Positions 1-9,051 are shown, numbered from the stretch's first letter. The stretch is DNA of 64,000 nucleotides from Vreelandella neptunia (GCF_000712975.1 NZ_JHQL01000003.1:310001-374000); one strand, 5' to 3'. Program-made: numbers and translations. The notes: a model not told the origin generated them from the letters alone.

Positions 1-46
1 GGCATAAGATATACCAGTGAATAAACCATGGAGAGGGAAGGCGCCG

Positions 47-1006
47 GTGACAGAGATACAGCAGCACTATTTACTGATTATTAACGGTAAGTCTGCCGGT
101 AACCCGGCGCTGCGTGACGCTGTTGAACAGCAGCGTAAGGCAGGGATGCCGATTACCGTACGTTCGACTTGGGAAGGGGGCGACGCCGCTGACTTTGCTG
201 CCCAGTCGGTTGAGCTGGGCGCTACGCGGGTGATTGCCTGTGGCGGCGATGGAACCGTTAATGAAGTGGTGAACGGGCTAATGCGGATCGCCCATGATCG
301 GCGTCCTGCACTAGGCATTGTGCCGTTAGGCAGTGCCAATGATTTTGCTACTTCTCTTGGCTTGCCGTTAGAGCCAGGGCCAGCGCTCGAAGCCGCCGGG
401 CGTTTGTCATCCTCGCCGATAGATGTGGTCAGAATAACCGCTCAATCAGCTACTGAAGAAGCCATCAGCTATTATATCAATATGTTGACCGGTGGTTTTG
501 GCGCTGAAATAACGTCATCGACTCCCAAAACGCTGAAGCGCATGTTGGGTGGAGGTGCCTATTCCTTGATGGGAGCGCTAAAAGCTTGGCGGCACCGAAG
601 CTATCGCGGCACGTTGTCTTGGGGTGATCAGCAGCAAGAAGCCTCCCTTTTACTTCTTGCACTAGGTAATGGGCGTCAGTCGGGTGGTGGGCAAGTATTA
701 GCGCCAAGAGCCAAGCTCGACGATGGTCGTTTCGATGTGCTGCTAGTCAAGGATTTTTCATCGGCGGCCGAACTGCCAACCTTGTTAAATGAGCTGCAGC
801 AATTCCCATCTGAAGGGCGCTTTGTGCGCTACTTTACCGCCAACCAGCTATCTGTAACGACCCAGCCAGATGATGAGCCTTGGCCGTTAACCTTAGATGG
901 AGAGGCGCGTCGTTATGAACGCTTTTGCGTCGAAGTAGTGCCGCTTGCCCTAAAGGTGCTGTTGCCAGAAGGGTGTTTGCTACTGACGGCTAATGATCGC
1001 CACTAA
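47..1006 (+). CDS. yegS: YegS-type lipid kinase (diacylglycerol kinase catalytic family)
   Basis: ATP-dependent lipid kinase of the DAGK_cat family that phosphorylates a lipid hydroxyl (YegS: phosphatidylglycerol in vitro); a cytosolic, membrane-associated enzyme. Counted from the GTG at 17, the nucleotide-binding motif GGDGTVNEVVNG begins at residue 76 and GIVPLGSANDFA lies at 100-111, both family hallmarks; DDGRFDVLLV near the C-terminus fits the beta-sandwich domain. I chose GTG 47 because a strong Shine-Dalgarno (GAGAGGGAAGG) lies 6 bases upstream and the start then places LLIINGKS at residue 9, as in E. coli YegS; GTG 17 would add ten residues. The protein is 319 aa (E. coli about 299). 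It stands alone. The physiological substrate is unknown; assignment to the family is secure. Confidence 0.9.
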   Translation: MTEIQQHYLLIINGKSAGNPALRDAVEQQRKAGMPITVRSTWEGGDAADFAAQSVELGATRVIACGGDGTVNEVVNGLMRIAHDRRPALGIVPLGSANDFATSLGLPLEPGPALEAAGRLSSSPIDVVRITAQSATEEAISYYINMLTGGFGAEITSSTPKTLKRMLGGGAYSLMGALKAWRHRSYRGTLSWGDQQQEASLLLLALGNGRQSGGGQVLAPRAKLDDGRFDVLLVKDFSSAAELPTLLNELQQFPSEGRFVRYFTANQLSVTTQPDDEPWPLTLDGEARRYERFCVEVVPLALKVLLPEGCLLLTANDRH

Positions 1007-1044
1007 TTATGTATTATATGAATCGCTATTAAGGAGAAAATCCA

Positions 1045-1779
1045 ATGGGAAATCGCTTTTGGATGCCGCTACTGGCCAGTCTCGCGCTTCTGCTAAGCGC
1101 CTGCGGCGACACCCAGGAAGATACCGCTGTAAATGAAGAGAACACCTCTAGTAGCGACGTTGATGCTCAACAGGCATCATCTGAAGACGGCAGCGAAGCG
1201 GCGGATGACGCGGCTAGTACTGAGGATACCGAAGATGATATTGAAGCGCGTCAAGCGGCAGAGGAGTTAGAAGAAGCGGAGGCACTGAGAGATGACGAAA
1301 ATAATGCATCGGAAACCTCAGTTTCGCCCAATAATGATGAGATGGAAGCAGGTGAAGATACGCTTGCAGCTGATCCAGAAGATGCACTCGATGAAGCCAG
1401 TGCCATGCCTGGTGAAACCACCCGTTCAGATGTCGATGATGTTATTGCTGAAACCGAGCGTCGCTTTGAAGAAGCTCAGCGTCGCTTAGATGAGCAGTTT
1501 AAAGAAGTAGAGCAGCAAACACCGGCCTTGGAACCAATGGATGGCGACGCTCCCACCCCAAGTTGGGAAACGGAGTCCAGCTTACCTGGTACGTCTGAGT
1601 TAGATGATAATTTAGAAGCCACCGACGTAGATGCGCTGATCGAAGACACTGAGCGTCGTTTTGAAGAAGCGCAAAAGCGTTTAGAAGAGCAGTTTGAGGC
1701 CCTAGAGCGTGAACGGCCGGTAAGTGAGAGTATGAACAGTGCGGGTGAGGAGCAAGCAGCTGAGCGCGTTCAGGAATAA
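1045..1779 (+). CDS. Acidic, repeat-containing predicted lipoprotein of unknown function
   Basis: I do not recognise this 244-aa protein. Residues 1-20 form a lipoprotein signal ending in LLLSAC (Cys20 would be lipidated), followed by Gly-Asp; Asp at +3 rather than +2 says little about sorting. The mature chain is extremely rich in Glu, Asp, Ser, Thr and Ala and is probably disordered over residues 21-127. Two near-identical 30-residue helical segments follow (129-158 and 194-223), both containing ERRFEEAQ and EEQF/DEQF, with heptad-like spacing typical of a short coiled coil. The start has RBS AAGGAGAA. It follows the lipid kinase by 38 bases and ends at a strong bidirectional terminator. 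The acid-rich composition suits a periplasmic protein of a halophile. Function is unknown. Confidence 0.8.
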   Translation: MGNRFWMPLLASLALLLSACGDTQEDTAVNEENTSSSDVDAQQASSEDGSEAADDAASTEDTEDDIEARQAAEELEEAEALRDDENNASETSVSPNNDEMEAGEDTLAADPEDALDEASAMPGETTRSDVDDVIAETERRFEEAQRRLDEQFKEVEQQTPALEPMDGDAPTPSWETESSLPGTSELDDNLEATDVDALIEDTERRFEEAQKRLEEQFEALERERPVSESMNSAGEEQAAERVQE

Positions 1780-1826
1780 TGTGCTTATATCACCAGTAAA
1801 GACAGACATCATCAGTAAAGACAAAT

Positions 1827-1850
1827 AAGGCCCGCTTTTGAGCGGGCCTT
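1827..1850. terminator. Bidirectional intrinsic terminator between the lipoprotein gene and csp
   Basis: Perfect 10-bp inverted repeat (AAGGCCCGCT / AGCGGGCCTT) with a TTTG loop, T-rich on the plus-strand side and A-rich on the other. It lies between two convergent genes and can serve both. Confidence 0.85.
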
Positions 1851-1867
1851 GTTGTATTCCTCTGGTA

Positions 1868-2071
1868 TTAGACCGGACGAATGTTAGAAGCCTGAAGGCC
1901 TTTTTTACCCTGAGTTACTTCAAAGCTGACTTTTTGACCGTCTTGCAGGGTCTTGAAGCCTTCAGCTTGAATTTCGGAGAAGTGGGCAAACAGATCGTCA
2001 CCGCCGTCATCAGGAGAGATGAAGCCGTAACCTTTAGTCTCGTTAAACCACTTGACAGTACCAGTCGCCAT
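1868..2071 (-). CDS. CspA-family cold-shock protein
   Basis: A 67-aa single cold-shock domain (OB fold) that binds single-stranded RNA and DNA and acts as an RNA chaperone. RNP1 is visible as KGYGFISP and RNP2 as DLFAHFSEI; the N-terminus [13 protein letters not shown] is typical of CspA/CspD-like proteins. I chose the ATG at 2071 rather than the upstream one at 2110 because family members begin [10 protein letters not shown]; the 13 extra residues would have no counterpart. It is monocistronic, transcribed towards the lipoprotein gene and divergent from the LysE-family gene. Whether it is cold-induced or constitutive cannot be told: I do not see a clear cold-box in the short upstream region. 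Confidence 0.95.
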   Translation of the reverse strand: MATGTVKWFNETKGYGFISPDDGGDDLFAHFSEIQAEGFKTLQDGQKVSFEVTQGKKGLQASNIRPV

Positions 2072-2151
2072 CGTCCATATCCTTAACATGCTTAATGATT
2101 GAGCGAGCATTCGTAGTAAATGCCTGCCAAAATCACTTTAGAAGTAAATAA

Positions 2152-2179
2152 TTGAGACGTCCAGCTGTGGGCTTAAGAT
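2152..2179 (+). promoter_or_regulatory. Candidate sigma-70 promoter of the LysE-family gene
   Basis: TTGAGA (2152-2157), 16-base spacer, TAAGAT (2174-2179), about 28 bases upstream of the start codon at 2208. Five of six matches in the -10 and four of six in the -35. Confidence 0.45.
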
Positions 2180-2207
2180 TTTTTAAACGTTTGGTGGGCT
2201 TATTCTT

Positions 2208-2864
2208 ATGATGGAAATCAGCTTTATTGATGCACAGTTTGTCCCTTTTCTGGTGGCAATAACGCTGCTATCCATTAGTCCAGGGGTCGATACGTTATTA
2301 GTTATTCGCAATACTGCTCGTGGAGGTGTTCGAGATGGTATTGCAACCAGTCTTGCTATTTGCTGTGGGTTATTCGTCCACGCGACTATTTCTGCGTTGG
2401 GTATCTCGTTGATACTGCTGCAATCGGCCTGGGCATTTCATATGCTTAAACTAGTGGGGGCGGCTTACCTGATTTGGCTAGGCATCTCCAGCCTGCTGGC
2501 GGCGCGCCGCGGTACCCCCTTACCTGTTCGGGGCGTAATGACAAGCTGCTCACCCGTTTCGTTTTGGCAGCCCATCAAAGAAGGATTGCTTTCCAATATA
2601 CTGAACCCCAAAACCGTTGTGTTTTATATGGCATTTTTACCCCAATTTATTTCACCGACTGACCCTGCGCTGCTGAAATCGTTATGGTTAGCAGGGATTC
2701 ATTTCGTGATTGCCAATATCTGGCAAATTAGCGTGGTACTAATGGTGGGGGGAGCAAGTAAATGGTTGGCTAGTGCACGTTTTGCACAAACGCTCAATGC
2801 CGCAACAGGCGTGGTGCTGGTGGTGTTTGGCGTTCGTTTGGCGTTAGAGCAGCGCCCGGTATAA
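2208..2864 (+). CDS. LysE/RhtB-family amino acid exporter
   Basis: Inner membrane translocator of the LysE superfamily, which exports amino acids or derivatives such as homoserine, threonine or lysine. The 218-aa protein shows about six hydrophobic segments, and the family signature SISPGVDTLLVIRN sits after the first membrane helix (residues about 23-36). A second conserved block, GLLSNILNPKTVVFYMAFLPQF, falls in the middle. The length matches the family (about 205-220 aa). It is a single gene behind its own candidate promoter, divergent from csp and convergent with the transglycosylase gene. The substrate cannot be read from the sequence. The double ATG (2208 and 2211) leaves the start uncertain by one codon. 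Confidence 0.9.
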   Translation: MMEISFIDAQFVPFLVAITLLSISPGVDTLLVIRNTARGGVRDGIATSLAICCGLFVHATISALGISLILLQSAWAFHMLKLVGAAYLIWLGISSLLAARRGTPLPVRGVMTSCSPVSFWQPIKEGLLSNILNPKTVVFYMAFLPQFISPTDPALLKSLWLAGIHFVIANIWQISVVLMVGGASKWLASARFAQTLNAATGVVLVVFGVRLALEQRPV

Positions 2865-2873
2865 CTGGGCGCT
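2851..2873. terminator. Possible terminator hairpin at the end of the LysE-family gene
   Basis: Inverted repeat AGCGCCCGGT / ACTGGGCGCT with a 3-base loop and one G-T wobble, overlapping the stop codon. It has no T-run on either side, so termination is only a guess. Confidence 0.35.
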
Positions 2874-2896
2874 GTATCAGTGGAAGATAGGCGAGT

Positions 2897-4849
2897 CTAT
2901 CGGCTTACCAGCAGTGCCCGGTCATAGCGAACGGCTTGCTCACTCTCACTAAGCAGCGAGACACCTTCGCTGTTGCCACCATTTGCCAAACTTTCGAAAA
3001 TAACCCGATAGCTCAACACTGCCTGTACGTAATCTCGGGTTTCCCGGAACGGAATGCTTTCTACAAATAGGTCAAATGACTCCATGCTGTTGTTGCCCAG
3101 CCATTGATCTACTCGGCCTGGCCCTGCGTTATAAGCAGCGGTGGCAGCTAATCGGTTACCTCGATAACGTTCCAACTTGTCACGCAGGTAGGTACTTCCT
3201 AAGCGAATATTAAGTTCTGGTTCTAAAACGCCGTAAGGACCTGGGTCATTAATCCCAAGCTGACGACTAACTTGGCTAGCAGTCCCTGGCATTAACTGCA
3301 TTAATCCTCGTGCACCCGCAGGCGAGAGCGCGACTGGGTTGTAAGCACTTTCACGACGAGTGATGGCCATCAATAAATAAGGGTCAACGCCGGTGATGCG
3401 GCCCCAATGCAGGAAGCTGTCGCGATACGCTGCTGGAAAACGCCAGTCCAGTGCATCCCACATTTCCGCCGCAATCGTGGTTTGCACGAGGCGTGCATGC
3501 CACTGCTGATGAGCGGCGTAATCAGCGAGTGCTCGGGCCTGATGAGGCGTGGCATTTTGTGCAGCGTAGAGCCACTCGCTATTGGCTAGCCCATCTTCCC
3601 CAATACGTAGGAGCGCTTCGGTGCGCTGAACCGCCGGCAGGCGCGCCGTTTGTGCTCTGGTTGCTTCGTCAAAATGGTTGCGTTCTAAGTTGAGCTGGTA
3701 GGGTTGATTGAGCTTTTCAGCAGCCGCAAAACCATAAAAACTACGGTCTGTGGCTGCTTGCTGGTAACGCGCTAATGCTGCTTCACGATTGCCTAGTTGC
3801 TCATTGGCCCTTGCTAGCCAATATTGCCAACGGCTACTTTCTTGCTGACTGTCAGGCATTTCGGTAATCCAGTGGACGACATCTGTCCACTGTTTTTTGG
3901 CCAGCGCGTCGCGAACGCGCAACTCCAATACGCGTTCGCTGTTTAGCGAGGGCAAAACGCTGTCAACCCAGGAAAGGGTGCCTGGAACGCTACGCACGAG
4001 TGCATAAAACGCAAGTTCTTCTTCGATCGCTTGGCGATCACTATGGGTTAGGTTGAGGCGTGGCCCAATAGCTTGCCAGGCGGAGTAGGCGGCAGGTGTA
4101 TTTTCTCGCGTGTAGCGCTGCATGGCGGCTTTATAAAATGCTCCCGTGGCAGCGCATTCAGGGCCAAGGCAGGTAGGCGCTGAGGCAAGTGCGCTTGATG
4201 AGTTTTTGACAGTTTCAGCGGTATTCAAGGCTGTTTGCCACTGACCGCTCAGTAACCCGCCTAAATAGCTGCTTAAGCGCTCTTCGCCCGCCTGCCAAGC
4301 AAGCATTTTACGCTCCCAAATTGCCGTGGCATCAATGGTGCCCTCTGCACGAAGGCGATTAAACAGAGGGTCGCAGGCATCCGGCTGGGAGCTGCCCACG
4401 CGCCACAGCTCAAGCCCCGCTTCACGAGCTTCTGTAGGCGCTCTATCCAGTAGGGCAGTGTAGTAGTAACACTGACGAGCAGTACCCGCAGGAACGCCGT
4501 CAGCAACGGCAAGTAAGTCGCCAAAACGGCCCGCATAACCATACTTTGCTATCGCTTGGCCACGCATCCATTCTGATAACGGTGAGTCAGCATGGCGCTC
4601 GATAAACTGAAGCACTTGGCTAGGATCAGCGTTAGGCAACTGGTTACGCAGGCGGTGGTAGTCAATGTAGCCACTGAGGATGTGCCCCTCAATGGCGCGA
4701 TTATCTATTTGTTGCCACTGCTGTTGGCGTGCAGCTTCAAGTGCCTCGCGCATCGCTGCGTCTGAGGTTGCCCAGGAGGCAGTGGGTAAACCGATAAGCA
4801 CCGCCGCGCATAGGCTGCGAAACGTTAATCGAAATGGCGAAGCTTGCAT
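2897..4849 (-). CDS. slt: Soluble lytic murein transglycosylase (Slt70 type)
   Basis: Periplasmic enzyme that cleaves the MurNAc-GlcNAc bond of peptidoglycan and leaves 1,6-anhydro-MurNAc ends. The 650-aa protein has a signal peptide (about residues 1-27, ending ASWA), a long helical superhelix (U and L domains) and a C-terminal lysozyme-like domain. Catalytic Glu500 lies in RRESAYNP; GARGLMQLMP and AYNAGPGRV are the other family 1 motifs. Length matches E. coli Slt70 (645 aa with signal). The start at 4849 has RBS GGGAG at the proper distance. It is a single gene, divergent from the DUF1232 gene and convergent with the LysE-family gene. Confidence 0.95.
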   Translation of the reverse strand: MQASPFRLTFRSLCAAVLIGLPTASWATSDAAMREALEAARQQQWQQIDNRAIEGHILSGYIDYHRLRNQLPNADPSQVLQFIERHADSPLSEWMRGQAIAKYGYAGRFGDLLAVADGVPAGTARQCYYYTALLDRAPTEAREAGLELWRVGSSQPDACDPLFNRLRAEGTIDATAIWERKMLAWQAGEERLSSYLGGLLSGQWQTALNTAETVKNSSSALASAPTCLGPECAATGAFYKAAMQRYTRENTPAAYSAWQAIGPRLNLTHSDRQAIEEELAFYALVRSVPGTLSWVDSVLPSLNSERVLELRVRDALAKKQWTDVVHWITEMPDSQQESSRWQYWLARANEQLGNREAALARYQQAATDRSFYGFAAAEKLNQPYQLNLERNHFDEATRAQTARLPAVQRTEALLRIGEDGLANSEWLYAAQNATPHQARALADYAAHQQWHARLVQTTIAAEMWDALDWRFPAAYRDSFLHWGRITGVDPYLLMAITRRESAYNPVALSPAGARGLMQLMPGTASQVSRQLGINDPGPYGVLEPELNIRLGSTYLRDKLERYRGNRLAATAAYNAGPGRVDQWLGNNSMESFDLFVESIPFRETRDYVQAVLSYRVIFESLANGGNSEGVSLLSESEQAVRYDRALLVSR

Positions 4850-4976
4850 GGCACTCCCTCTTGCTCGCTAATGGTGTCTAGTTGCTATATTGCTAGGACT
4901 GTACTGCTGGATAGATGATGAACTAAATGTGTAAACAATGTTCTGACAATTACGATACCTAGAGGATTCAATAACG

Positions 4977-5324
4977 ATGGCACGAATGTCTACGTGGTGG
5001 TTGTTTCGTCGGCTCAAAACTCGTGTTTGGGCTGTAAAACGCATTGGCCGAGCTCTAAAACTTTTTTTGCCTATGACGCGTGACGTGCTGCGAGGGGACT
5101 TCCGCCCTATCCCTTGGTCTGCATTTGGTTTGATGGTGCTAGCGCTTGCTTATCTTGTCATGCCTTTTGATCTGATTCCCGATTTTCTAGTAATGATTGG
5201 CGTTGTTGATGATGTGTTGATTGTGGGCTGGTTGCTAAACCGTGTTGATGATCATTTGTCTGACTACCGCGCTTGGAAATATGCAGAAGAAACACCAGCC
5301 GCTTCTTCTCATTCACCTTCTTGA
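4977..5324 (+). CDS. YkvA-like DUF1232 small membrane protein
   Basis: A 115-aa protein with one DUF1232 domain: PFDLIPDFLVMIGVVDDVLIVG (about residues 61-82) is the diagnostic block, flanked by two hydrophobic stretches that would form a membrane hairpin. The N-terminus is strongly basic (WWLFRRLKTRVWAVKR), suggesting a cytoplasmic, positive-inside end. The role of the family is unknown. Its stop codon lies inside the -35 element of the htpG heat-shock promoter, so the two genes are packed tightly and read-through into htpG is possible. RBS AGAGGA lies 13 bases before the ATG. Confidence 0.85.
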   Translation: MARMSTWWLFRRLKTRVWAVKRIGRALKLFLPMTRDVLRGDFRPIPWSAFGLMVLALAYLVMPFDLIPDFLVMIGVVDDVLIVGWLLNRVDDHLSDYRAWKYAEETPAASSHSPS

Positions 5325-5347
5325 AATCTCACTGCTTAACCCCATAT
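5320..5347 (+). promoter_or_regulatory. Sigma-32 (RpoH) heat-shock promoter of htpG
   Basis: CTTGAAA (5320-5326), 13-base spacer, CCCCATAT (5340-5347): matches the E. coli RpoH consensus CTTGAAA / CCCCATNT at every defined position. The -35 overlaps the TGA (5322-5324) of the preceding gene. The start of htpG lies 80 bases downstream, so the mRNA leader would be about 70 nt. Confidence 0.85.
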
Positions 5348-5365
5348 TGGGTTCACAACCTTTTT

Positions 5366-5393
5366 CGCTCTTGCCTAGCGTTAGGCAAGAGCG
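5366..5393 (+). promoter_or_regulatory. Perfect hairpin in the htpG 5' leader
   Basis: Inverted repeat CGCTCTTGCCTA / TAGGCAAGAGCG, 12 bp with no mismatch and a GCGT loop, preceded rather than followed by a T-run. It lies between the predicted transcription start and the ribosome binding site, so it should form in the mRNA leader. It is not a normal terminator on either strand. A role in mRNA stability or translation control is inferred only. Confidence 0.6.
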
Positions 5394-5426
5394 CCAAGCA
5401 CAACGTGATGAATGAGGGCTAAGCGC

Positions 5427-7331
5427 ATGACGACGGCGACCCACGAAGAAACTCTTGGCTTTCAAACGGAAGTTAAGCAACTCCTGAATTTAATGATTCA
5501 CTCTTTGTATTCTAATCGGGAGATTTTTTTACGCGAGCTGATTTCTAACTCAGCTGATGCCTGTGACAAGTTGCGCTATGCAGCGCTTGATAACGATGCG
5601 CTCTATGAAGGTGATAGTGAGCTGCGCATTGAAATTGAGCACGATCGTGAGGCTAATACCATTACGCTACGTGATAATGGCATTGGTATGAACCGCGATG
5701 ACGTTATTGCAAATCTTGGTACTATTGCTCGTTCAGGTACCGCTGAGTTTCTTAAGCAGCTTTCTGGCGAACAGCAAAAAGACGCTAAGCTGATCGGCCA
5801 ATTCGGGGTGGGATTCTACTCTGGATTTATCGTTGCTGATGAAGTGGCTGTACGCACTCGCAAAGCGGGCACTGACGCCTCAGAAGGGGTTGAGTGGCGT
5901 TCTAAAGGTGAAGGTGAATTCACTGTTGCTGATATTGAATGCGAGCGTCACGGTACTGAGATCACGCTTCATCTTAAAGATGATGCCAAAGAGTTTGCCG
6001 ACGACTATCGCCTGCAAAGCCTCGTGCGCAAATATTCCGATCATATCGAAGTGCCCGTACGCATGCCTAAAACCGAAACGGCAAAAGACGACGAAGGCAA
6101 CGATATTGAAGGCAGTGAAATCACTACCTGGGAAACGGTCAACGAAGCGACTGCATTGTGGGCGCGTCCGAAAAGCGAGGTCACTGAGGACGAGTACAAA
6201 GCGTTTTATAAGCACGTTGCGCACGATTTTAGCGATCCGCTGACGTGGAGCCATAATAAGGTAGAGGGTAAGTTAGAATATACCAGCCTGCTTTATGTGC
6301 CGGGCCGTGCACCGTTTGATATGTTCGATCGTGATGGCGCTCGAGGCGTTAAGCTTTACGTTCAGCGCGTATTCATTATGGATGATGCCGAACAGTTCCT
6401 GCCGCTCTACCTGCGCTTTATTAAAGGTGTGTTAGATACCCGCGATCTGTCTTTGAACGTGTCCCGCGAGCTGCTTCAGCAAGATCCTAAGGTTGATAAG
6501 ATTAAAGGTGCGCTGACCAAGCGTGCGCTGGATATGCTCAAAAAACTGACTAAAGACAGTGAGCAGTATCAAACGTTCTGGAACACGTTTGGTAGCGTGT
6601 TGAAAGAGGGGCCAGGTGAAGACGCTGCCAATCGTGAAAAGATTGCTGGCCTGCTACGCTTTGCATCAACCCATACCGATACAGCTGCCCAAGAACATGC
6701 GCTAAGTGATTACGTCGAGCGTATGAAAGAGGGCCAAAAGAAAATCTATTATGTGGTGGCAGACAGCTTTAATGCGGCAAAAAATAGCCCTCATCTTGAG
6801 ATTTTCCGTAAGAAGGGAATCGAAGTTTTACTGCTGTCAGACCGAGTTGATGAGTGGTTAATGAGCCATCTTACTGAGTTTGATGGTAAATCGTTTGCCG
6901 ATGTGGCCAAAGGTGAATTAGACCTTGGTGATGTGGAAGACGAGGAAGAAAAGAAAGCTCAAGAGGAAACGGCTAAAGCCAAGGAAGATCTGGTTAAGCG
7001 CGTCAAAGAGGCATTAAGCGATGGTGTTCAAGAGGTGAAAATCACCCATCGTCTAACTGATTCGCCCGCCTGTGTGGTGCTTCCTGAGCATGAAATGGGC
7101 TACCAGATGCGCCGTATTATGGAAGCCGCTGGCCAGCCAATGCCTGAGGTGAAGCCGATTCTGGAGCTAAACCCAGATCATGCGTTAGTGGCGCGTCTAG
7201 AAAATGCGGATGGTGATCTGTTTGGCCAGTTAGCGCATATTCTGCTTGATCAAGCGATTATTGCCGAAGGAGGTCATCTTGATGACCCTGCTGCTTACGT
7301 TAAGCGGCTCAATAGTGTTTTAACGGCTTGA
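5427..7331 (+). CDS. htpG: Chaperone protein HtpG (bacterial Hsp90)
   Basis: Cytosolic ATP-dependent homodimeric chaperone that remodels client proteins with DnaK. The 634-aa protein has the GHKL ATPase domain first ([25 protein letters not shown] motifs), the middle client-binding domain with the catalytic arginine region ([11 protein letters not shown]), and the C-terminal dimerisation domain. It lacks the eukaryotic charged linker and MEEVD tail. The longer start at 5412 is possible, but ATG 5427 aligns with E. coli HtpG and is preceded by GAGG. It is expressed from the sigma-32 promoter at 5320-5347 and ends at a strong terminator. Confidence 0.97.
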   Translation: MTTATHEETLGFQTEVKQLLNLMIHSLYSNREIFLRELISNSADACDKLRYAALDNDALYEGDSELRIEIEHDREANTITLRDNGIGMNRDDVIANLGTIARSGTAEFLKQLSGEQQKDAKLIGQFGVGFYSGFIVADEVAVRTRKAGTDASEGVEWRSKGEGEFTVADIECERHGTEITLHLKDDAKEFADDYRLQSLVRKYSDHIEVPVRMPKTETAKDDEGNDIEGSEITTWETVNEATALWARPKSEVTEDEYKAFYKHVAHDFSDPLTWSHNKVEGKLEYTSLLYVPGRAPFDMFDRDGARGVKLYVQRVFIMDDAEQFLPLYLRFIKGVLDTRDLSLNVSRELLQQDPKVDKIKGALTKRALDMLKKLTKDSEQYQTFWNTFGSVLKEGPGEDAANREKIAGLLRFASTHTDTAAQEHALSDYVERMKEGQKKIYYVVADSFNAAKNSPHLEIFRKKGIEVLLLSDRVDEWLMSHLTEFDGKSFADVAKGELDLGDVEDEEEKKAQEETAKAKEDLVKRVKEALSDGVQEVKITHRLTDSPACVVLPEHEMGYQMRRIMEAAGQPMPEVKPILELNPDHALVARLENADGDLFGQLAHILLDQAIIAEGGHLDDPAAYVKRLNSVLTA

Positions 7332-7349
7332 TGAGTAAGTAGTTGATTG

Positions 7350-7388
7350 AAGCGGCCCGCTTGGATACCCAAGCGGGCCGCTTGTTTT
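7350..7388 (+). terminator. Intrinsic terminator of htpG
   Basis: Perfect 13-bp stem AAGCGGCCCGCTT / AAGCGGGCCGCTT (7350-7362 with 7371-7383), 8-base loop, followed by a short T-run (GTTTT). Confidence 0.9.
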
Positions 7389-7447
7389 AAGAGAGATGGT
7401 GATAAAATAAGCGTTAAACGCACGAGACCAACGATCAGGATATCGTC

Positions 7448-8533
7448 ATGGCTGATGAGCAGCAGATGAATGTCGCAGTGCTGGGGGGCGGAAGCTTTGG
7501 TACCGCTCTGGCGAGCATTGCAGCCGATAACGGCGCAAAGGTACGCCAGTGGATGCGTGATGAGGCTTTGGTGACGCAAATAAACCAAGAGCACCGCAAC
7601 GGGCGCTATTTACCGCATTACGTAATTAACTCCGCTGTCAGCGCATCCACAGACCTGCAGGTAGTGTTAGAAGGTGCTGAGTTAGTATTAATTGCGATCC
7701 CTTCTAAGGCGTTTCGTAGTGTTGTTCAGGCTGCCAAGCCTTGGCTAACGGCAGAGCAAATTCTCGTCAGTACCACTAAAGGTATTGAGCAAGATGGCTT
7801 CTTACTCATGAGCCAGGTGCTTGAGCAGGAGACAGGATTCCCTCACGTTGGCGTGATTGCAGGGCCAAACTTGGCGTCTGAGATTGCGGATAAACAGCTG
7901 ACTGCCACTGTTATTGCTAGTGCTGATGCGCTTACCAGAACACGGGTTCAGCAAGCGTTAGGCTGCCGCTATTTTCGGGTATATGCCAGCAATGATCGCC
8001 ATGGCGTTGAATTAGGTGGGGCGCTTAAAAATATCTATGCGATTGCAGCAGGTATGGCAGCAGCGTTAGGGATGGGTGAAAATACCCGCAGCATGCTGAT
8101 GACGCGAGCACTTGCCGAAATGAGCCGCTTTGCCGTGGCGCAGGGTGCTAACCCGATGACGTTTTTAGGCTTAGCTGGCGTCGGTGATTTAATTGTTACC
8201 TGCTCGTCTAACCTATCCCGTAACTATCGGGTTGGTTACGCCATGGGTGAAGGGCGAGGCCTTGATGAAGCAGTATCGGCGCTAGGCCAGGTGGCAGAAG
8301 GGGTTAATACCGTTAAGCTTGTGTGTGCTAAAGCGCGGGAAATGGGGGTCTATATGCCATTGGCTGAGGGCCTGAATCGTGTGCTGTTTGAGGGTGTTCC
8401 GGCCCAAGAGATGGCGCGCACCCTGATGATGGGTGAGCAAAGCAGTGATGTAGAATTTATACTGCCTCGCGAAGCTGTTCAGCAGGCCCATCGCGACCAA
8501 GCGCATTTCGACAGTGGAGGCGAGCATGGGTAG
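7448..8533 (+). CDS. gpsA: NAD(P)+-dependent glycerol-3-phosphate dehydrogenase
   Basis: Makes sn-glycerol 3-phosphate from dihydroxyacetone phosphate for phospholipid synthesis; cytosolic. The 361-aa protein has the N-terminal Rossmann motif [11 protein letters not shown] (residues 11-21), the GPNLASEIA block, and the catalytic Lys in [15 protein letters not shown]. Length is slightly above E. coli GpsA (339 aa) because of short N- and C-terminal tails. ATG 7448 was taken as start; codon 7 (ATG) is an alternative. The last 8 bases overlap the start of sixA, so the two genes are translated from one message. Confidence 0.96.
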   Translation: MADEQQMNVAVLGGGSFGTALASIAADNGAKVRQWMRDEALVTQINQEHRNGRYLPHYVINSAVSASTDLQVVLEGAELVLIAIPSKAFRSVVQAAKPWLTAEQILVSTTKGIEQDGFLLMSQVLEQETGFPHVGVIAGPNLASEIADKQLTATVIASADALTRTRVQQALGCRYFRVYASNDRHGVELGGALKNIYAIAAGMAAALGMGENTRSMLMTRALAEMSRFAVAQGANPMTFLGLAGVGDLIVTCSSNLSRNYRVGYAMGEGRGLDEAVSALGQVAEGVNTVKLVCAKAREMGVYMPLAEGLNRVLFEGVPAQEMARTLMMGEQSSDVEFILPREAVQQAHRDQAHFDSGGEHG

Positions 8534-9029
8534 TGGTAAAAGTGATGTGAAAAATGTATTGATTATGCGGCACGGGGAGGCTGGGCAGGGGTTTCCCGAT
8601 CACGCTAGACCACTAACACCGCGAGGTGTGAAAGAGGTTAGCGTCATGGCACAGTGGTTGGCCAAGCGCATTGAGCAAGGTGAGCTACCTTGCCCGACGC
8701 TTTATGCTAGCCCTTTTGTGCGCGCACAGCAGACCGCCCAGCTTATCGCTGATGCGCTAGGTTGTTCGTTACAAACGCTGTCATTTCTTACCCCAGACGA
8801 CAGGCTTTCAACGGTTGGTAATTGGCTACTGAACTTGCCAGACGATGGCCCTATCATGCTAGTCAGCCATATGCCGCTGGTAGGTGAGTTAACGGGCCGG
8901 CTAGTGGAAGGTGCCCTTAGCCAAGGAATGAGTTTCCCGACTGCTGCTATTGCAGAGCTGGAGGCTGAGGTGTTGGCTACTGGATGCGCAACGCTAAAAC
9001 GCTTTACCCAACCAAGCCAGCTGTCGTAA
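8526..9029 (+). CDS. sixA: Phosphohistidine phosphatase SixA
   Basis: Small histidine-phosphatase-fold enzyme that removes phosphate from phosphohistidine; in E. coli it acts on the nitrogen PTS protein NPr. The 167-aa protein shows the RHG motif at residues 15-17 (LIMRHGEAG), the second half [11 protein letters not shown] and the distal SHMPLVGEL with the second catalytic His. I chose ATG 8526 because GGAGG lies 5 bases before it; ATG 8514 would add four residues. It overlaps gpsA. The presence of ptsO (NPr), ptsN and rapZ further along gives a plausible substrate, as in E. coli. Confidence 0.93.
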   Translation: MGSGKSDVKNVLIMRHGEAGQGFPDHARPLTPRGVKEVSVMAQWLAKRIEQGELPCPTLYASPFVRAQQTAQLIADALGCSLQTLSFLTPDDRLSTVGNWLLNLPDDGPIMLVSHMPLVGELTGRLVEGALSQGMSFPTAAIAELEAEVLATGCATLKRFTQPSQLS

Positions 9030-9051
9030 CGTTTTATATTTACAGTACAAA

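Noticed and set aside
5833..6254. Two long frames (one on each strand) inside htpG
   Set aside because: Shadows of htpG codon use; no start signals or recognisable domains.
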